From: VRUG01 sp965372745
GTDB taxonomy: Bacteria > Planctomycetota > Phycisphaerae > Sedimentisphaerales > Anaerobacaceae
Direction: 5' to 3'
DNA length: 64,000 nt
Assembly (NCBI GenBank): GCA_965372745.1
Contig: CBDVDM010000003.1
Location: 14,184 to 78,183 of the forward strand
The notes under the pieces were generated by a model. The model searched no databases. It worked only from the letters and a program-made list of their open reading frames with translations, and was not told the DNA's origin. Positions 42,358-51,826 of the stretch are shown one piece after another. The translations under genes were made by a program, and so were the position numbers. Within the stretch, counting starts at the first letter, position 1. Each line of letters begins with the position of its first letter.

Positions 42358-43458
42358 ATGAAGATACTTGATAAATATGTAGCTAAAAGTTTTTTAACAG
42401 GATATGCAATTGCCTTTTGTGTGCTGATGGGCCTGCGAATAATCCCTGATTTGTTTGTAAACCTCGACGAATTCACCGAGCACAGCAACATCGCAGCACT
42501 GGTGGTTATGAAGAACATAGTTATATATTATGCAATTAACAGCACTCTTTATTTCCGTGATTTTGCAGGAATGATAATTGTGATTGCAGCTGCTTTTACT
42601 CTCGGCAAAATGGTTCACTCCAATGAATTGGTAGCTGTACTGGCCTCAGGTGTAAGCTTAAAACGTATCATTGCTCCGATTGTGGTTCTCTCGGCTTTAT
42701 TAACCGGATTATCGATAATTGACCAGGAATTTATAATACCTCCTCTTGCCTGTAAACTTGTGAGGTCTCATGACGATTTGCCCGGCCAGGAATTTTACGA
42801 TATCTGGTTTATCGGTGATTCGAAAGGCTCGTTGATTTGCTCTCAAAGGTTCGATGTAAAAACCTCAACTTTGCATAAGCCGACCATAATAACACGCCGT
42901 AAGGTATCCGACTCACTCGATGACTGGGAGACTACGGGAAGAATAGACGCTGAAAGTGCAGTTTTCGACCCTAACACTGAAAAATGGCTGTTGACAGATG
43001 GCTGGGAGACCAAAAAAGACTTTGCCGAAGGGCGCCAACCTTTGAATTTTTACGCTACTGAAGTGCTTCCAACGGATATTCCCGTCAGGACTCAGTCGAA
43101 AAACAAAACCCTGCTCAGTTCCCGGCAGTTAAGCACACTTGCCAAACAGGGAACAAAGATAAAAGATATTGCCCAGGTTTATAGCCAGATGCATTTTCGT
43201 ATTACCGACCCTGTTATGAACATGGTAATGCTTATGATAAGTCTGCCTATTTTAGTCTGTCGTGACCCCAAGTCAATGAAGCCTGCTGTAATGAAAAGTT
43301 TTGCAATCATAACTGCCTGTTTTATTTTGACTTTTGTATGTAAAATACTGGCCACCGAGGTTGTTTTTGACAGGATAATACCGGAGTTTTGGGCATGGCT
43401 GCCGGTCTTCATCTTTCTGCCCGTCGCCGTCATCGAACTGGATTCTATGAAGACATAA
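42358..43458 (+). CDS. lptG: LptG-type permease of the LPS export system
   Basis: A 366-residue YjgP/YjgQ-family protein, the normal length for the family. It has an N-terminal MKILDKYVAKSFLTGYAIAF helix, the segment AFTLGKMVHSNELVAVLASGVSLKRI, a periplasmic middle, and C-terminal helices with FRITDPVMNMVMLMISLPIL. With LptF it would form the membrane part of the LptB2FG exporter; LptB, LptC and LptA are not in the window. Ends the lptF unit. Confidence 0.87.
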   Translation: MKILDKYVAKSFLTGYAIAFCVLMGLRIIPDLFVNLDEFTEHSNIAALVVMKNIVIYYAINSTLYFRDFAGMIIVIAAAFTLGKMVHSNELVAVLASGVSLKRIIAPIVVLSALLTGLSIIDQEFIIPPLACKLVRSHDDLPGQEFYDIWFIGDSKGSLICSQRFDVKTSTLHKPTIITRRKVSDSLDDWETTGRIDAESAVFDPNTEKWLLTDGWETKKDFAEGRQPLNFYATEVLPTDIPVRTQSKNKTLLSSRQLSTLAKQGTKIKDIAQVYSQMHFRITDPVMNMVMLMISLPILVCRDPKSMKPAVMKSFAIITACFILTFVCKILATEVVFDRIIPEFWAWLPVFIFLPVAVIELDSMKT

Positions 43459-43748
43459 GTTTGATTTGTCGCAACCCTCGCCAACTATGATTTAGGATTT
43501 TCATTCCGTGCTGCTTTCGGTTCGGACATTTTTAATCGTCGATTCGCTCCGGATAATGTTGTGGTTCCGAATAGCGGCCTACGGCAGCAAATATTTTTAG
43601 TCTGTAAGAATCTGTGGAATCAATGTAATCAGCGTTTAAAAAACCTCGTGTAAATTTGTGTTCATTCGTGGTTAATTCTCTGTGAACTCTGTGCTCTCTG
43701 TGGCAAGATATTTTTAATCTGTAATTTTGTTTTTTGACTTTTGCCTTT
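43459..43748. repeat. Intergenic region with word-like dispersed repeats
   Basis: No gene. Two near-copies of ATATTTTTARTCTGTAA (about 43588-43604 and 43708-43724) flank phrases such as GTTCATTCGTGGTTAATTC and CTCTGTGAACTCTGTGCTCT. The same style of phrase appears near 54430-54540 and in reverse near 58850-58870. Confidence 0.55.
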
Positions 43749-44174
43749 TTATTCACTATATATTTGCTCTGCGATTTTTGCCTCGCGTTTTAGCTTCTCG
43801 GCTGATTTGATGAGCAGCTTTCTGTCAGGGTGCTTTTTTTCTTCAAGCTCGAAAGTCCATTCATATGAATCCACAATTCGTCTGGGATTTACAAGATTTG
43901 CAAAGAAATCGAAGGGAAAATAATCATACCACGGAGCTTTCAGCTTCCTGTGTGTCTTTAAGGTCTCATAGCCTGGTTTTCGCAGCGTGACATTGTAATC
44001 GCCGTACCAGTTAAAGGCCACAGTTACCGGCGACTCGCCGATTTCCTCGTCGTTTAATATCACTGTTGCGCCAGCCGGCTCGGTATTTATCGTTAGTTTC
44101 CTCTCCACACATCCACCACTAAAAACTATCGCAATTGTGACAGCTATTGTTAAAAACGGGATTCTAAATTTCAT
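43749..44174 (-). CDS. PEGA-domain lipoprotein
   Basis: A 141-residue predicted lipoprotein. The signal peptide ends in the lipobox FSGGC with lipidated Cys22. A PEGA domain follows (about 27-75: KLTINTEPAGATVILNDEEIGESPVTVAFNWYGDYNVTLRKPGYE). PEGA domains are common in surface proteins of unclear role. The C-terminus is charged and helical. A single gene. Confidence 0.82.
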   Translation of the reverse strand: MKFRIPFLTIAVTIAIVFSGGCVERKLTINTEPAGATVILNDEEIGESPVTVAFNWYGDYNVTLRKPGYETLKTHRKLKAPWYDYFPFDFFANLVNPRRIVDSYEWTFELEEKKHPDRKLLIKSAEKLKREAKIAEQIYSE

Positions 44175-44390
44175 AACAGTATTCCTTAATTCAACATACT
44201 ACATACGATATATAATATACGACATACAAAATCATTATAGGCAAAACCGACCATCGTGAAAGTCTAAAGTTTTATACTAATATTTTTCCACCAATAAGTT
44301 TTTTGCTTTTTATTGAATTCGCTCTGGATATAATAGCTACAATATATTAAAAGTATGTTAGGCAGTCAATTTGTTTTAAGGAGTTAGACG

Positions 44391-44972
44391 ATGGATTTTA
44401 CGCTTCAAATCGGCGAAAAAGCGCCGTTTTTTAATCTTTGCGGCACCGACGGTCTCGACTGCAGCCTGAATGATTTCGATGAATCCATGGTGCTTGTTGT
44501 TATTTTTACCTGCAATCACTGTCCGTACGTCAAGGCCTCGAACTACAAAATTCTCGAAACCTACGAAAAGTTCAATCCAAAAGGTGTCGATTTCGTCGCC
44601 ATAAATTCCAACAGCCCAAACACATACGAAGAGGATTCCTTTGAGCAGATGATTGCCTTGATGGAAGAGAAAAAATACCCCTGGCTATACCTGTGTGACC
44701 GGACCCAGGACACAGCCAGAGCCTACGGTGCACTGCGGACTCCGCATTTTTTCCTCTTCGATAAAGACCGCAAGCTTATTTATACAGGCAGAGCTCTCGA
44801 CAATCCTATGGAAACTGAAAAGGCAACCATTAACGACCTCGAAAATGCCCTTGAAGAGCATTTAGCCGGTAGGCCTGTCACAACACCTGTAACAAACCCA
44901 ATCGGATGCAATGTAAAATGGGATGGTAAAGACGCACACTGGATGCCGCCGGAGGCCTGCGACCTGGTTTAA
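44391..44972 (+). CDS. Thioredoxin-fold (AhpC/TSA-like) protein
   Basis: A 193-residue cytosolic protein with an AhpC/TlpA-type fold. The active-site region is VVIFTCNHCPYVKASN, with a CxxC pair (CNHC), and the cis-Pro region is ALRTPHFFLFDKD. There is no signal peptide. AAGGAG lies seven bases before the ATG. Such proteins are often annotated as thioredoxin family or redoxin; substrate unknown. Confidence 0.85.
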   Translation: MDFTLQIGEKAPFFNLCGTDGLDCSLNDFDESMVLVVIFTCNHCPYVKASNYKILETYEKFNPKGVDFVAINSNSPNTYEEDSFEQMIALMEEKKYPWLYLCDRTQDTARAYGALRTPHFFLFDKDRKLIYTGRALDNPMETEKATINDLENALEEHLAGRPVTTPVTNPIGCNVKWDGKDAHWMPPEACDLV

Positions 44973-45104
44973 GGCTTTGGCAGGGCGTTCCAGACTATCT
45001 GCTGACGGTTTCCAGTCGGACATCAAAATCGTTGACATAATCACCTCCTGCGGTTAATTTATTATTGAATTTGAGTGTATTTCTACTTTTAGTGGTATTT
45101 GCTT

Positions 45105-47114
45105 ATGAAAATTTCTTTTAACTGGCTGAAAGACTATATCGAAATCGACCAATCTGCCGAGCAAATCGCCGAAATCCTGAGCGACATTGGTTTTCCGAAT
45201 GAAGGTATCGAGCCGGTAGGCAATGATATGGTAATCGACCTTGAAATAACCAGCAATCGAGGCGATTGTCTCAGCTATATTGGTGTCGCGCGTGAATTAG
45301 CTGCCGCCACCGGCAAAGAATTGCAAATTCCTCAGATAGAACTGACCGAATCCGAAAAGCAGGTTACTGAGTTTACGAATATCGAAATCGCAGAGCCTGA
45401 CCTTTGCCATCGTTATACAGGCCGAATCATCGAAGGCGTAAAAGTCGGCCCATCTCCAGACTGGGTCGTAAAGAGACTCGAAGCTGTCGGTATGCGAAGC
45501 GTAAACAATGTCGTCGATGCAACCAACTACGCCATGCTTGAAACGGGTCAGCCGCCGCATGCCTTTGATTACGACAAAATCATCGACGGCAAAATAATCG
45601 TAAGAAAAGCTGCATCCGGCGAACAACTCGTTAGTATTGACGGTTCAAAATGCGAACTTGATGACAACATGCTGATTATCGCCGACGCCAAACACCCTGT
45701 AGCTATAGCCGGTGTTATGGGAGGCCTCGAAACAGAAGTCAGCAGCACAACCAAAACCGTTCTTCTTGAAGATGCTTACTTCGTTCCTGTCACCGTACGC
45801 ACGACATCACGCAAACTCACGCTGCCTTCGGAATCGGCTTTTAGATTTGAGCGAATCGTTGACGTCGAGAACATCGACCGGGCATCCCGAAGAACTGCTC
45901 AATTAATAGTCCAGTTCGCAGGCGGCAAGGTCGCAAAAGGTGTTGTTGATATTTACCCCAAAAAACCTGAGCCGAAGCAGGTGACATTGCGAATAAATCG
46001 TTTAAATAAACTTCTCGGAATCGAAGTACCTGCTGAAACTGTTGTAAAAATCTTAAAGGATTTGAGTTTCAATCCTCAGCTTAAATCAGAGGTGGTGACA
46101 TGCACCGTGCCGTCATGGCGCAGCGATGTTTACAGGGAAGTCGACCTTATTGAAGAAGTATCGCGAATTTACGGCTATGACAAAATCCCGACCAGAAAAA
46201 GAATCGAAATAGAAGTTACTCCTGTAAACACACGTCAGAAACTAATCCAGTCTGTAACGGCATTTCTTAACGGCTGTGGATTTTACGAAACTATCAATGT
46301 CGCTTTTGTCGATGAGACAACAGCTGAACTTTTCGCTTCTGATGGCCAAAACGCCCATCTGTCGGTTAAAGACGAATCCGGAAAGCATGCAAATCTGCTC
46401 AGGCAGACTTTGACAGGTTCATTGCTTGGTGTTTTAAAAGCCAATTTAAATGCTCAAAACTCACCCTGTAGAATTTTCGAAATAGCTGATACCTTTGTTT
46501 CTCAGCCGGGCAGGATGCCGAACGAAAAAACGATGTTGGCCCTGGTTTGCGACAGTAGCCTTCGTGACATGCGTGGAGTGATTGAAGGCCTGATGACCTC
46601 ACTTGATAAAAACGCTCAAATTACTTTTGCTCCAGTCAAGTTATCCTGGGCCGAAGTTGGTGCTCAAATCATAGTAAATGACGCTATCATCGGAACCGCA
46701 GGCATTGTCAACGCTGCCGTAAAAGACAAGTTCGACTTCAAGCAAGTGTCACCGCTAACTGCGGAACTTGATTTTACTCAACTTCAGCAATTGCAGGACA
46801 GTGAATTTAAAATGAAACCGATTCCACGCTTCCCTTCCATCGAGCGTGACCTTTCACTTATCGTAGATGAGCAGGTAAGTTGGTCGGATATCGAACAGTC
46901 TGTAAACAAAAAAGCATGTAATGAACTTCAAGCTGTTAATTTTGTTGGAATCTATCGTGGGAAAGGCGTACCCGAAGGCAAAAAAAGTCTTACGTTGACA
47001 CTTACATTCAGAGACGATGATGGCACGTTAACACATGAGGTTGTTGACGGCTTTGAAGCCGACATTGTCAAAGAGTTGACCGATTCTGTAAAGGCAGAAC
47101 TAAGAACCACATAA
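45105..47114 (+). CDS. pheT: Phenylalanyl-tRNA synthetase beta subunit, short form without the EMAP/tRNA-binding domain
   Basis: A 669-residue beta subunit. ATG 45105 (MKISFNWLKDYI) is chosen over the upstream TTG. After the first ~45 residues the protein passes straight from PNEGIEPVGNDMVIDLEITSNRGDCLSYIGVARE into the B3/4 domain. The ~110-residue OB-fold tRNA-binding domain of the usual ~795-residue PheT is missing. The B5 domain (KQVTLRINRLNKLLG), the catalytic-like core (IPRFPSIERDLSLIV) and the C-terminal anticodon-binding domain (RGKGVPEGKKSLTLTLTFRD) remain. pheS is not adjacent. Confidence 0.93.
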   Translation: MKISFNWLKDYIEIDQSAEQIAEILSDIGFPNEGIEPVGNDMVIDLEITSNRGDCLSYIGVARELAAATGKELQIPQIELTESEKQVTEFTNIEIAEPDLCHRYTGRIIEGVKVGPSPDWVVKRLEAVGMRSVNNVVDATNYAMLETGQPPHAFDYDKIIDGKIIVRKAASGEQLVSIDGSKCELDDNMLIIADAKHPVAIAGVMGGLETEVSSTTKTVLLEDAYFVPVTVRTTSRKLTLPSESAFRFERIVDVENIDRASRRTAQLIVQFAGGKVAKGVVDIYPKKPEPKQVTLRINRLNKLLGIEVPAETVVKILKDLSFNPQLKSEVVTCTVPSWRSDVYREVDLIEEVSRIYGYDKIPTRKRIEIEVTPVNTRQKLIQSVTAFLNGCGFYETINVAFVDETTAELFASDGQNAHLSVKDESGKHANLLRQTLTGSLLGVLKANLNAQNSPCRIFEIADTFVSQPGRMPNEKTMLALVCDSSLRDMRGVIEGLMTSLDKNAQITFAPVKLSWAEVGAQIIVNDAIIGTAGIVNAAVKDKFDFKQVSPLTAELDFTQLQQLQDSEFKMKPIPRFPSIERDLSLIVDEQVSWSDIEQSVNKKACNELQAVNFVGIYRGKGVPEGKKSLTLTLTFRDDDGTLTHEVVDGFEADIVKELTDSVKAELRTT

Positions 47115-47262
47115 AAGCATTTAATTCTGCACTATAACAGACATACTTATCGCGGAGTTCTTCTGCTTTCATTTCTCAATTTCGCTTTAGAAAAACCTTC
47201 CAAAAAGCCGAAAACTAATAAAGGTAACATTTACATTGTCAGGCAACACAATCTATATTTAG

Positions 47263-47281
47263 CCTGTGGTTTTACCGCAGG
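47263..47281 (+). repeat. Hairpin repeat with the TTTAGCC flank (single copy)
   Basis: CCTGTGG and CCGCAGG (one G-U) around the loop TTTTA, preceded by ATATTTAG. The same element with CCTGCGG/CCGCAGG arms occurs at 53549-53567 and 54064-54082. It sits in the 228 gene-free bases between pheT and the 6S RNA promoter. Confidence 0.6.
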
Positions 47282-47342
47282 TTTCGATTACCAAATCGAA
47301 CTTGACAGAGCACTATTTTAAATTGTCGCAGGTAGTATTTTC

Positions 47343-47371
47343 TTGACTTTCGTTTGGAAATTTGATATAAA
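47343..47371 (+). promoter_or_regulatory. Sigma-70-type promoter of the 6S-like RNA
   Basis: TTGACT (47343-47348) and TATAAA (47366-47371) with a 17-base spacer. The predicted start at 47378 coincides with the first base of the closing stem of the RNA. Confidence 0.7.
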
Positions 47372-47377
47372 TATAAC

Positions 47378-47577
47378 AGCAGGCTTTTGTGCCCTGCGGT
47401 GTTGGTATTGAAAGATTGATTTGAAAAAACCGATACCCATACTCAGGGAAGCCATGCCTTGATGGCTCGGAAATGCCTACTCGATAGGACTTTCGGACGC
47501 ATGTAATGGCTGCCCACCTGGAAATAATGGGTTTCTTCAGACGCTTTCTTACCGCATCTGCGGAGCCGAGCCTGGCT
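47378..47577 (+). ncRNA. ssrS: Probable 6S RNA
   Basis: About 200 nt with its own promoter and terminator and no reading frame. Closing stem 47378-47385 pairs with 47569-47577 (eight pairs, one bulge). Next, TGCGGT (47395-47400) pairs with ACCGCA (47551-47556). The 5' part GCCCTGCGGTGTTGG, and on the 3' side GCCCACCTGG followed by GGGTTTCTTCAG, resemble the conserved ends of bacterial 6S RNA, which binds and holds sigma-70 polymerase. Length and the long-rod-with-central-bubble layout fit. Identification is by recalled consensus and was not tested with a covariance model. Confidence 0.68.
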
Positions 47578-47583
47578 GTTATT

Positions 47584-47611
47584 AAAAGGGCCTCTAATCA
47601 GGCCTTTTTTT
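47584..47611 (+). terminator. Intrinsic terminator of the 6S-like RNA
   Basis: AAAAGGGCCT (47584-47593) pairs with AGGCCTTTT (47600-47608), with one G-U and a six-base loop. The T run continues to 47611. Confidence 0.85.
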
Positions 47612-47730
47612 ATTGCGCAAAAATAATCTCACACCGAAAAAGTCCATCCTGAACGGCTTATTTAGCTTGCCCCCATATCCAGATTTGCAAACAAAACTTA
47701 AATGCGGTCCGACTCTTCGCTCTATTTTGC

Positions 47731-47973
47731 TTATCCTATGATTAACAGGGCAATATAGGGGACGAGATTTAACGTTATAACAAATATCTTGAACACCCCG
47801 ATGAAAGAATAAATTGCTATGTTGAATGCATCTCTGGAGATATGAAACAATTTGCTGTGTACTTGGTAGACCCAGCTGCCGGCAAAGGCGAAGATTATAG
47901 ACGAAAAAATCAGCAAGCCCCCGTTTATAATCGTACACCACATAAAGAAAGTTCGGACGATAGTGATATCCAT
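47731..47973 (-). CDS. DUF6868-type small membrane protein
   Basis: An 80-residue protein with two hydrophobic segments. The start MDITIVRTFFMWCTIINGG at 47973 is preferred over the upstream ATG because AAGGAG lies seven bases before it. The pattern RTFFMWCTIIN...GSWVYQVHSKLFHIS...FKIFVITLNLVPYIALLI is that of a small family annotated DUF6868. Function unknown. A longer frame on the same strand in another phase (47594-48022) is a shadow. Confidence 0.75.
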   Translation of the reverse strand: MDITIVRTFFMWCTIINGGLLIFSSIIFAFAGSWVYQVHSKLFHISRDAFNIAIYSFIGVFKIFVITLNLVPYIALLIIG

Positions 47974-48098
47974 AATATTTCTCCTTATTTTTGTGTACAT
48001 TGAACACAATAATACCCAACACTTTTCACTATTAAGCTAACACACCGCAAATACTAAATCAACTACATATTATTGCTCTTTGCCCCCTTCGGTTAGGC

Positions 48099-48244
48099 CA
48101 ATTTGTCTTTAATTACCCGATGTTTTTTAGGGTTGTTTTACACGTCGCTTTTTTGTCATTTCGACCGGAGCGTAGCGGAGTGGAGAAATCTAAATAAAAA
48201 ACACTGTCTACTGCCTGCCCTACGTAGCTTTATGCGAAGTAGGG
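48099..48244 (+). repeat. Cluster of three dispersed repeat modules upstream of glgP
   Basis: In the 438-base gap 47974-48411, with no gene: an AATTTGTCTTTAATTACCCG module at about 48100; a GTCATTTCGACCGGAGCGTA...GGAGAAATCT module at about 48157-48191; and a hairpin (48218-48244) with arms CCCTAC/GTAGGG around GTAGCTTTATGCGAA. The first and third recur at 53.4-54.0 kb, and the first and second recur inverted at 59.8-60.0 kb. Confidence 0.65.
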
Positions 48245-48411
48245 TCTTTGGAATATAGGACGTTTGGAATCTGATAATTTTAATTCCCGCTTCGACTTTT
48301 GGGTTTAAGCCCAATACCAGAAATGTCGATTAAAAAGTACAGAGCTGACAAACTTACAGTCTTATGTTTTTCAGCTTTTTTTGTATTGATTAGAACTACT
48401 GGAGATGCAAG

Positions 48412-51048
48412 ATGCCAAAGGTACGCAGCTTTACGGTTTTGCCGGCTTTGCCGGACCCTTTAAAGAATTTGGAAATTATTGCCAGGAACATGTTCTGGTC
48501 GTGGAACCTGGAATTTGTCAGACTTTTCAAACGAGTCGACAGAGATTTATGGAAGGCTTGTGGCCATAATCCAATGAAACTTTTGGGAACTGTCTCACAG
48601 CAGCGATTGGAAAAACTGGCAAAAAACGAAGGCTTTTTATGTGAACTGAAAAGAGCAGCAGAAAAACTCCAGAATTATATGACCAAACCTTCGTGGTTCG
48701 ACAAAATTGCACCACAGGGACCTCCGCCGGTTATCGCTTACTTCAGTGCTGAGTTTGGAATTCACGAATGCCTGCCGATTTATTCAGGCGGACTGGGAGT
48801 ATTAGCAGGTGACCATTTAAAAAGCGCTTCCGATTTAGGCGTCCCGTTGGTTGGCGTAGGACTTCTTTATCAAAAAGGATACTTTAGGCAGTACCTCAAC
48901 ATTGACGGATGGCAGCAGGAAGTCTACGCCGAGAACGATTTCTATAACATGCCGCTCGAATTAGTACGTCAAAAAGGCCAAAAGCCAGTCACTATAAAAA
49001 TTGACTATCCTAAAGGGCCGGTTTATGCCCGGATATGGACGGTTAATGTAGGAAGGGTTAAAGTTTATCTTCTTGACGCCAACATTGCCGCCAATGCTCC
49101 GGAAGAGCGTTTGATTACCGCCAATCTCTACGGCGGCGATCTTGAGATGAGAATACGTCAGGAGATTATGCTCGGCATCGGCGGTTTGAGAGCACTGTTT
49201 GCAATGGGTATCAGGCCAACCGTATGTCACATGAACGAGGGGCACGCTGCCTTTATGGCCATGGAGAGAATCAGGCAGATGCAGCAGGATGACAATCTAT
49301 CATTCGACGAAGCACTTGAAGCAACTAAGGCAGGAAACGTATTTACGATTCACACTCCGGTAAAAGCTGGTAACGACGAGTTCCCTGTAAAAATGATGGA
49401 CAAATATTTCGGAAACTATTTTCCGAAGCTTGGTATAGACGAAAAACAGTTTCTGGCACTTGGCAGAATTAACCCTGACGATGAACGGGAAACATTCAAG
49501 ATGCCTGTTATGGCCCTGAAACTTAGTTCATACAAAAATGGTGTCAGCCAACTTCATGGCCAGGTCACAAGAAATATGTGGGCAAATCTTTGGCCAAACC
49601 TGCCTGTTCACGAAGTACCTGTCACTTCAATTACAAACGGTGTGCATATTAAAAGCTGGCTTTCGGAGGAGATGAATTCTTTATACGAAAGGTATCTGGG
49701 GCCAGACTGGACAGAGGAGACTATTGATAAATCTGTCTGGGAAAATGTAAAGCGTATTCCTGATGAGGAGTTCTGGCGCACTCATCAAAGGTGTAAGGAA
49801 CGACTAATAACATTTGCACGCAAAAGGCTAAGAGCTCAGATGCAGAGACGAGGTACATACCACACTGAATTGAACTGGGCGGAAGAGGTTCTTGACCCTG
49901 AGGCACTGACAATCGGTTTTGCCAGAAGATTTGCAACATACAAAAGGGGCAACCTGTTGCTAAAAGACCCTAACAGGCTTGCAAAGCTTCTAAATGATAC
50001 AGACAGGCCGGTGCAGATTATCTTTGCAGGCAAAGCACACCCGAGGGACACGGAAGGCAAAGAGATTATACGACAGATTATTCACTTTGCCACACATTAT
50101 GACATGAGAAGACGTATAGTCTTCCTCGAAGATTACAATATCGATATAGCAAGAATGCTCGTAAGAGGTGTTGACATTTGGCTTAGTAACCCGCGCAGGC
50201 CTTTTGAGGCCTCAGGTACAAGCGGCATGAAAGCTGCTATCAATGGTGCTTTGAATATGAGCACATTGGACGGCTGGTGGTGCGAAGGTTACAAACCGGA
50301 AGGTGGATGGGCAATTGGCTCGGGCGAAAGCTACGAGGATGCCGCCTATCAGGACATGGTCGAGTCACAGGCAATTTATAACATGCTCGAAAACGAGGTT
50401 GTGCCGCTTTTCTACACTCGCTCTGCGGATAAACTGCCTCGGGCATGGATAAACAGAGTCAAAAATTCAATTCAGTTTATTGCTCCTCGGTTCAACACTG
50501 ACAGAATGGTTGGCGAGTATGCGCAGAACTCTTACATCCCTGCTGCACAAAGGTGGCAATACCTTACCGCCGAAGAAATGACAAGGGTAAAAGCTCTTTC
50601 ACAGTGGAAAACCAACATAAGATCCGCCTGGTCGGAATTGGCTATCAAGGATGTAAAGGTAAGCGTTAAATCCAATGATGCCGAGCAGGAGCTAAGCCCG
50701 AGAGCCCCTCAGCTTAAGGTCGGGCAAAGCCTTAAAGTACAGGCACTGGTAAAACTTGGAAGACTTGCTCCAGATGATATTTCTGTCCAGCTGTATTGTG
50801 GACCGGTCGATTCATGGGGTGAAATCAAGGACGGCTCTGCTATCGAAATGGATTGTGCAAACTCAACCGACCAGCCTGACGAATATTTGTTTACAGGTCT
50901 GATGCCTTGCAAGGCTTCAGGAAGGCAGGGTCTTGCCGTAAGGTTGCTGCCGAAACATCCAGATTTGATTAATGCAAACGATATTGGATTAATTCAATGG
51001 GAAACTGCATCTTTGAAAAAAGACCTTGTGGCAAATCCGGTGGAATAG
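48412..51048 (+). CDS. glgP: Alpha-glucan (glycogen/maltodextrin) phosphorylase
   Basis: An 878-residue cytosolic phosphorylase that releases glucose-1-phosphate from alpha-1,4-glucans. It has the N-terminal DUF3417 region typical of the short-glucan or actinobacterial/archaeal-type enzyme (about 10-120). The catalytic region has FSAEFGIHECLPIYSGGLG and MNEGHAAFMAMERI. The pyridoxal-phosphate lysine is Lys607 in SGTSGMKAAINGALN. The last ~150 residues look like a beta-rich accessory domain. No other glycogen genes are in the window. Confidence 0.93.
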   Translation: MPKVRSFTVLPALPDPLKNLEIIARNMFWSWNLEFVRLFKRVDRDLWKACGHNPMKLLGTVSQQRLEKLAKNEGFLCELKRAAEKLQNYMTKPSWFDKIAPQGPPPVIAYFSAEFGIHECLPIYSGGLGVLAGDHLKSASDLGVPLVGVGLLYQKGYFRQYLNIDGWQQEVYAENDFYNMPLELVRQKGQKPVTIKIDYPKGPVYARIWTVNVGRVKVYLLDANIAANAPEERLITANLYGGDLEMRIRQEIMLGIGGLRALFAMGIRPTVCHMNEGHAAFMAMERIRQMQQDDNLSFDEALEATKAGNVFTIHTPVKAGNDEFPVKMMDKYFGNYFPKLGIDEKQFLALGRINPDDERETFKMPVMALKLSSYKNGVSQLHGQVTRNMWANLWPNLPVHEVPVTSITNGVHIKSWLSEEMNSLYERYLGPDWTEETIDKSVWENVKRIPDEEFWRTHQRCKERLITFARKRLRAQMQRRGTYHTELNWAEEVLDPEALTIGFARRFATYKRGNLLLKDPNRLAKLLNDTDRPVQIIFAGKAHPRDTEGKEIIRQIIHFATHYDMRRRIVFLEDYNIDIARMLVRGVDIWLSNPRRPFEASGTSGMKAAINGALNMSTLDGWWCEGYKPEGGWAIGSGESYEDAAYQDMVESQAIYNMLENEVVPLFYTRSADKLPRAWINRVKNSIQFIAPRFNTDRMVGEYAQNSYIPAAQRWQYLTAEEMTRVKALSQWKTNIRSAWSELAIKDVKVSVKSNDAEQELSPRAPQLKVGQSLKVQALVKLGRLAPDDISVQLYCGPVDSWGEIKDGSAIEMDCANSTDQPDEYLFTGLMPCKASGRQGLAVRLLPKHPDLINANDIGLIQWETASLKKDLVANPVE

Positions 51049-51092
51049 GTTTTCTTAAATAACCTGCTTACTAATTTCCAACCGATTAAAGA

Positions 51093-51551
51093 TTACGCAT
51101 TTTCTTTTTTGCGGATAAGTTCATAAACTTCTTCTGCTGAATCAGCCCCTGCGAGTGATGTCCTGAACTCTTCATCGAGCATCAGCCTGCTTATACTCGC
51201 CAATGCCTGGATATGGGGACCTGTCTGGTTTGCCGGTGACAGTAACAACAGTATAATATTTACGCCTTTAGCATCGACGCTGTCAAAATCAATCAACTCA
51301 CGTGCTGTCCCGATTGCCATTATCAGTTCTTTAACACTTCCGCATTTGCCGTGCGGTATTGCAATTCCAGACCCAATCCCTGTGCTGCGGGTCCGCTCAC
51401 GAACCAGCACCGCATCTAATACACCGTCACGATTGGACAACAGCCCGTTTGTATCGAGCAGATCGACAAGCTCTTTTATGACAGCTTCTTTGTCGGTGCT
51501 TTCAAGCCCGACTTTAATGCTTTTCAATTCCAATATCTTCGTCAGATTCAT
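51093..51551 (-). CDS. PTS EIIA protein (fructose/nitrogen class)
   Basis: A 152-residue EIIA domain. The phospho-accepting His is in GIGSGIAIPHGKCG, and the flanking VRERTRSTG and IILLLLSP...HIQALASISRLM are typical of the PTS EIIA type-2/PtsN family. No EIIB, EIIC, HPr or sigma-54 gene is nearby, so a regulatory PtsN-like role is more likely than sugar uptake, but that is inference. Convergent with glgP. Confidence 0.87.
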   Translation of the reverse strand: MNLTKILELKSIKVGLESTDKEAVIKELVDLLDTNGLLSNRDGVLDAVLVRERTRSTGIGSGIAIPHGKCGSVKELIMAIGTARELIDFDSVDAKGVNIILLLLSPANQTGPHIQALASISRLMLDEEFRTSLAGADSAEEVYELIRKKENA

Positions 51552-51826
51552 GGTTCTAAGTGCCTGCCTGTTACCTTCCTCTCAAAGAAATCATAAACTT
51601 TTCAGTATATCGGTTTTGAGTTCATATTACAACAACAACTTTCATAAAAATCACCTCATTTTTCCCTGTCTGGCGGTTGCTCTGACTGCTTTTAGGCGGT
51701 TTTTTTGCCTCTACGCCGATTTCCTTTTACACCCTGATTGCTGCTGTGGTTTTTGCCCTTTACATCTACATCCACTATATTATACAATGATTTCTCATTT
51801 TTGCCTCTTTTGTGATTGGGATACTC

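Noticed and set aside
47378..47577. tmRNA, SRP RNA or RNase P RNA instead of 6S
   Set aside because: There is no tRNA-like ends or tag frame, no GGAAGCAGC-type SRP loop, and no conserved RNase P core segments.
47594..48022. 142-residue minus-strand frame
   Set aside because: It covers the DUF6868 gene in another phase and the 6S terminator; the 80-residue frame has the ribosome-binding site and the family pattern.
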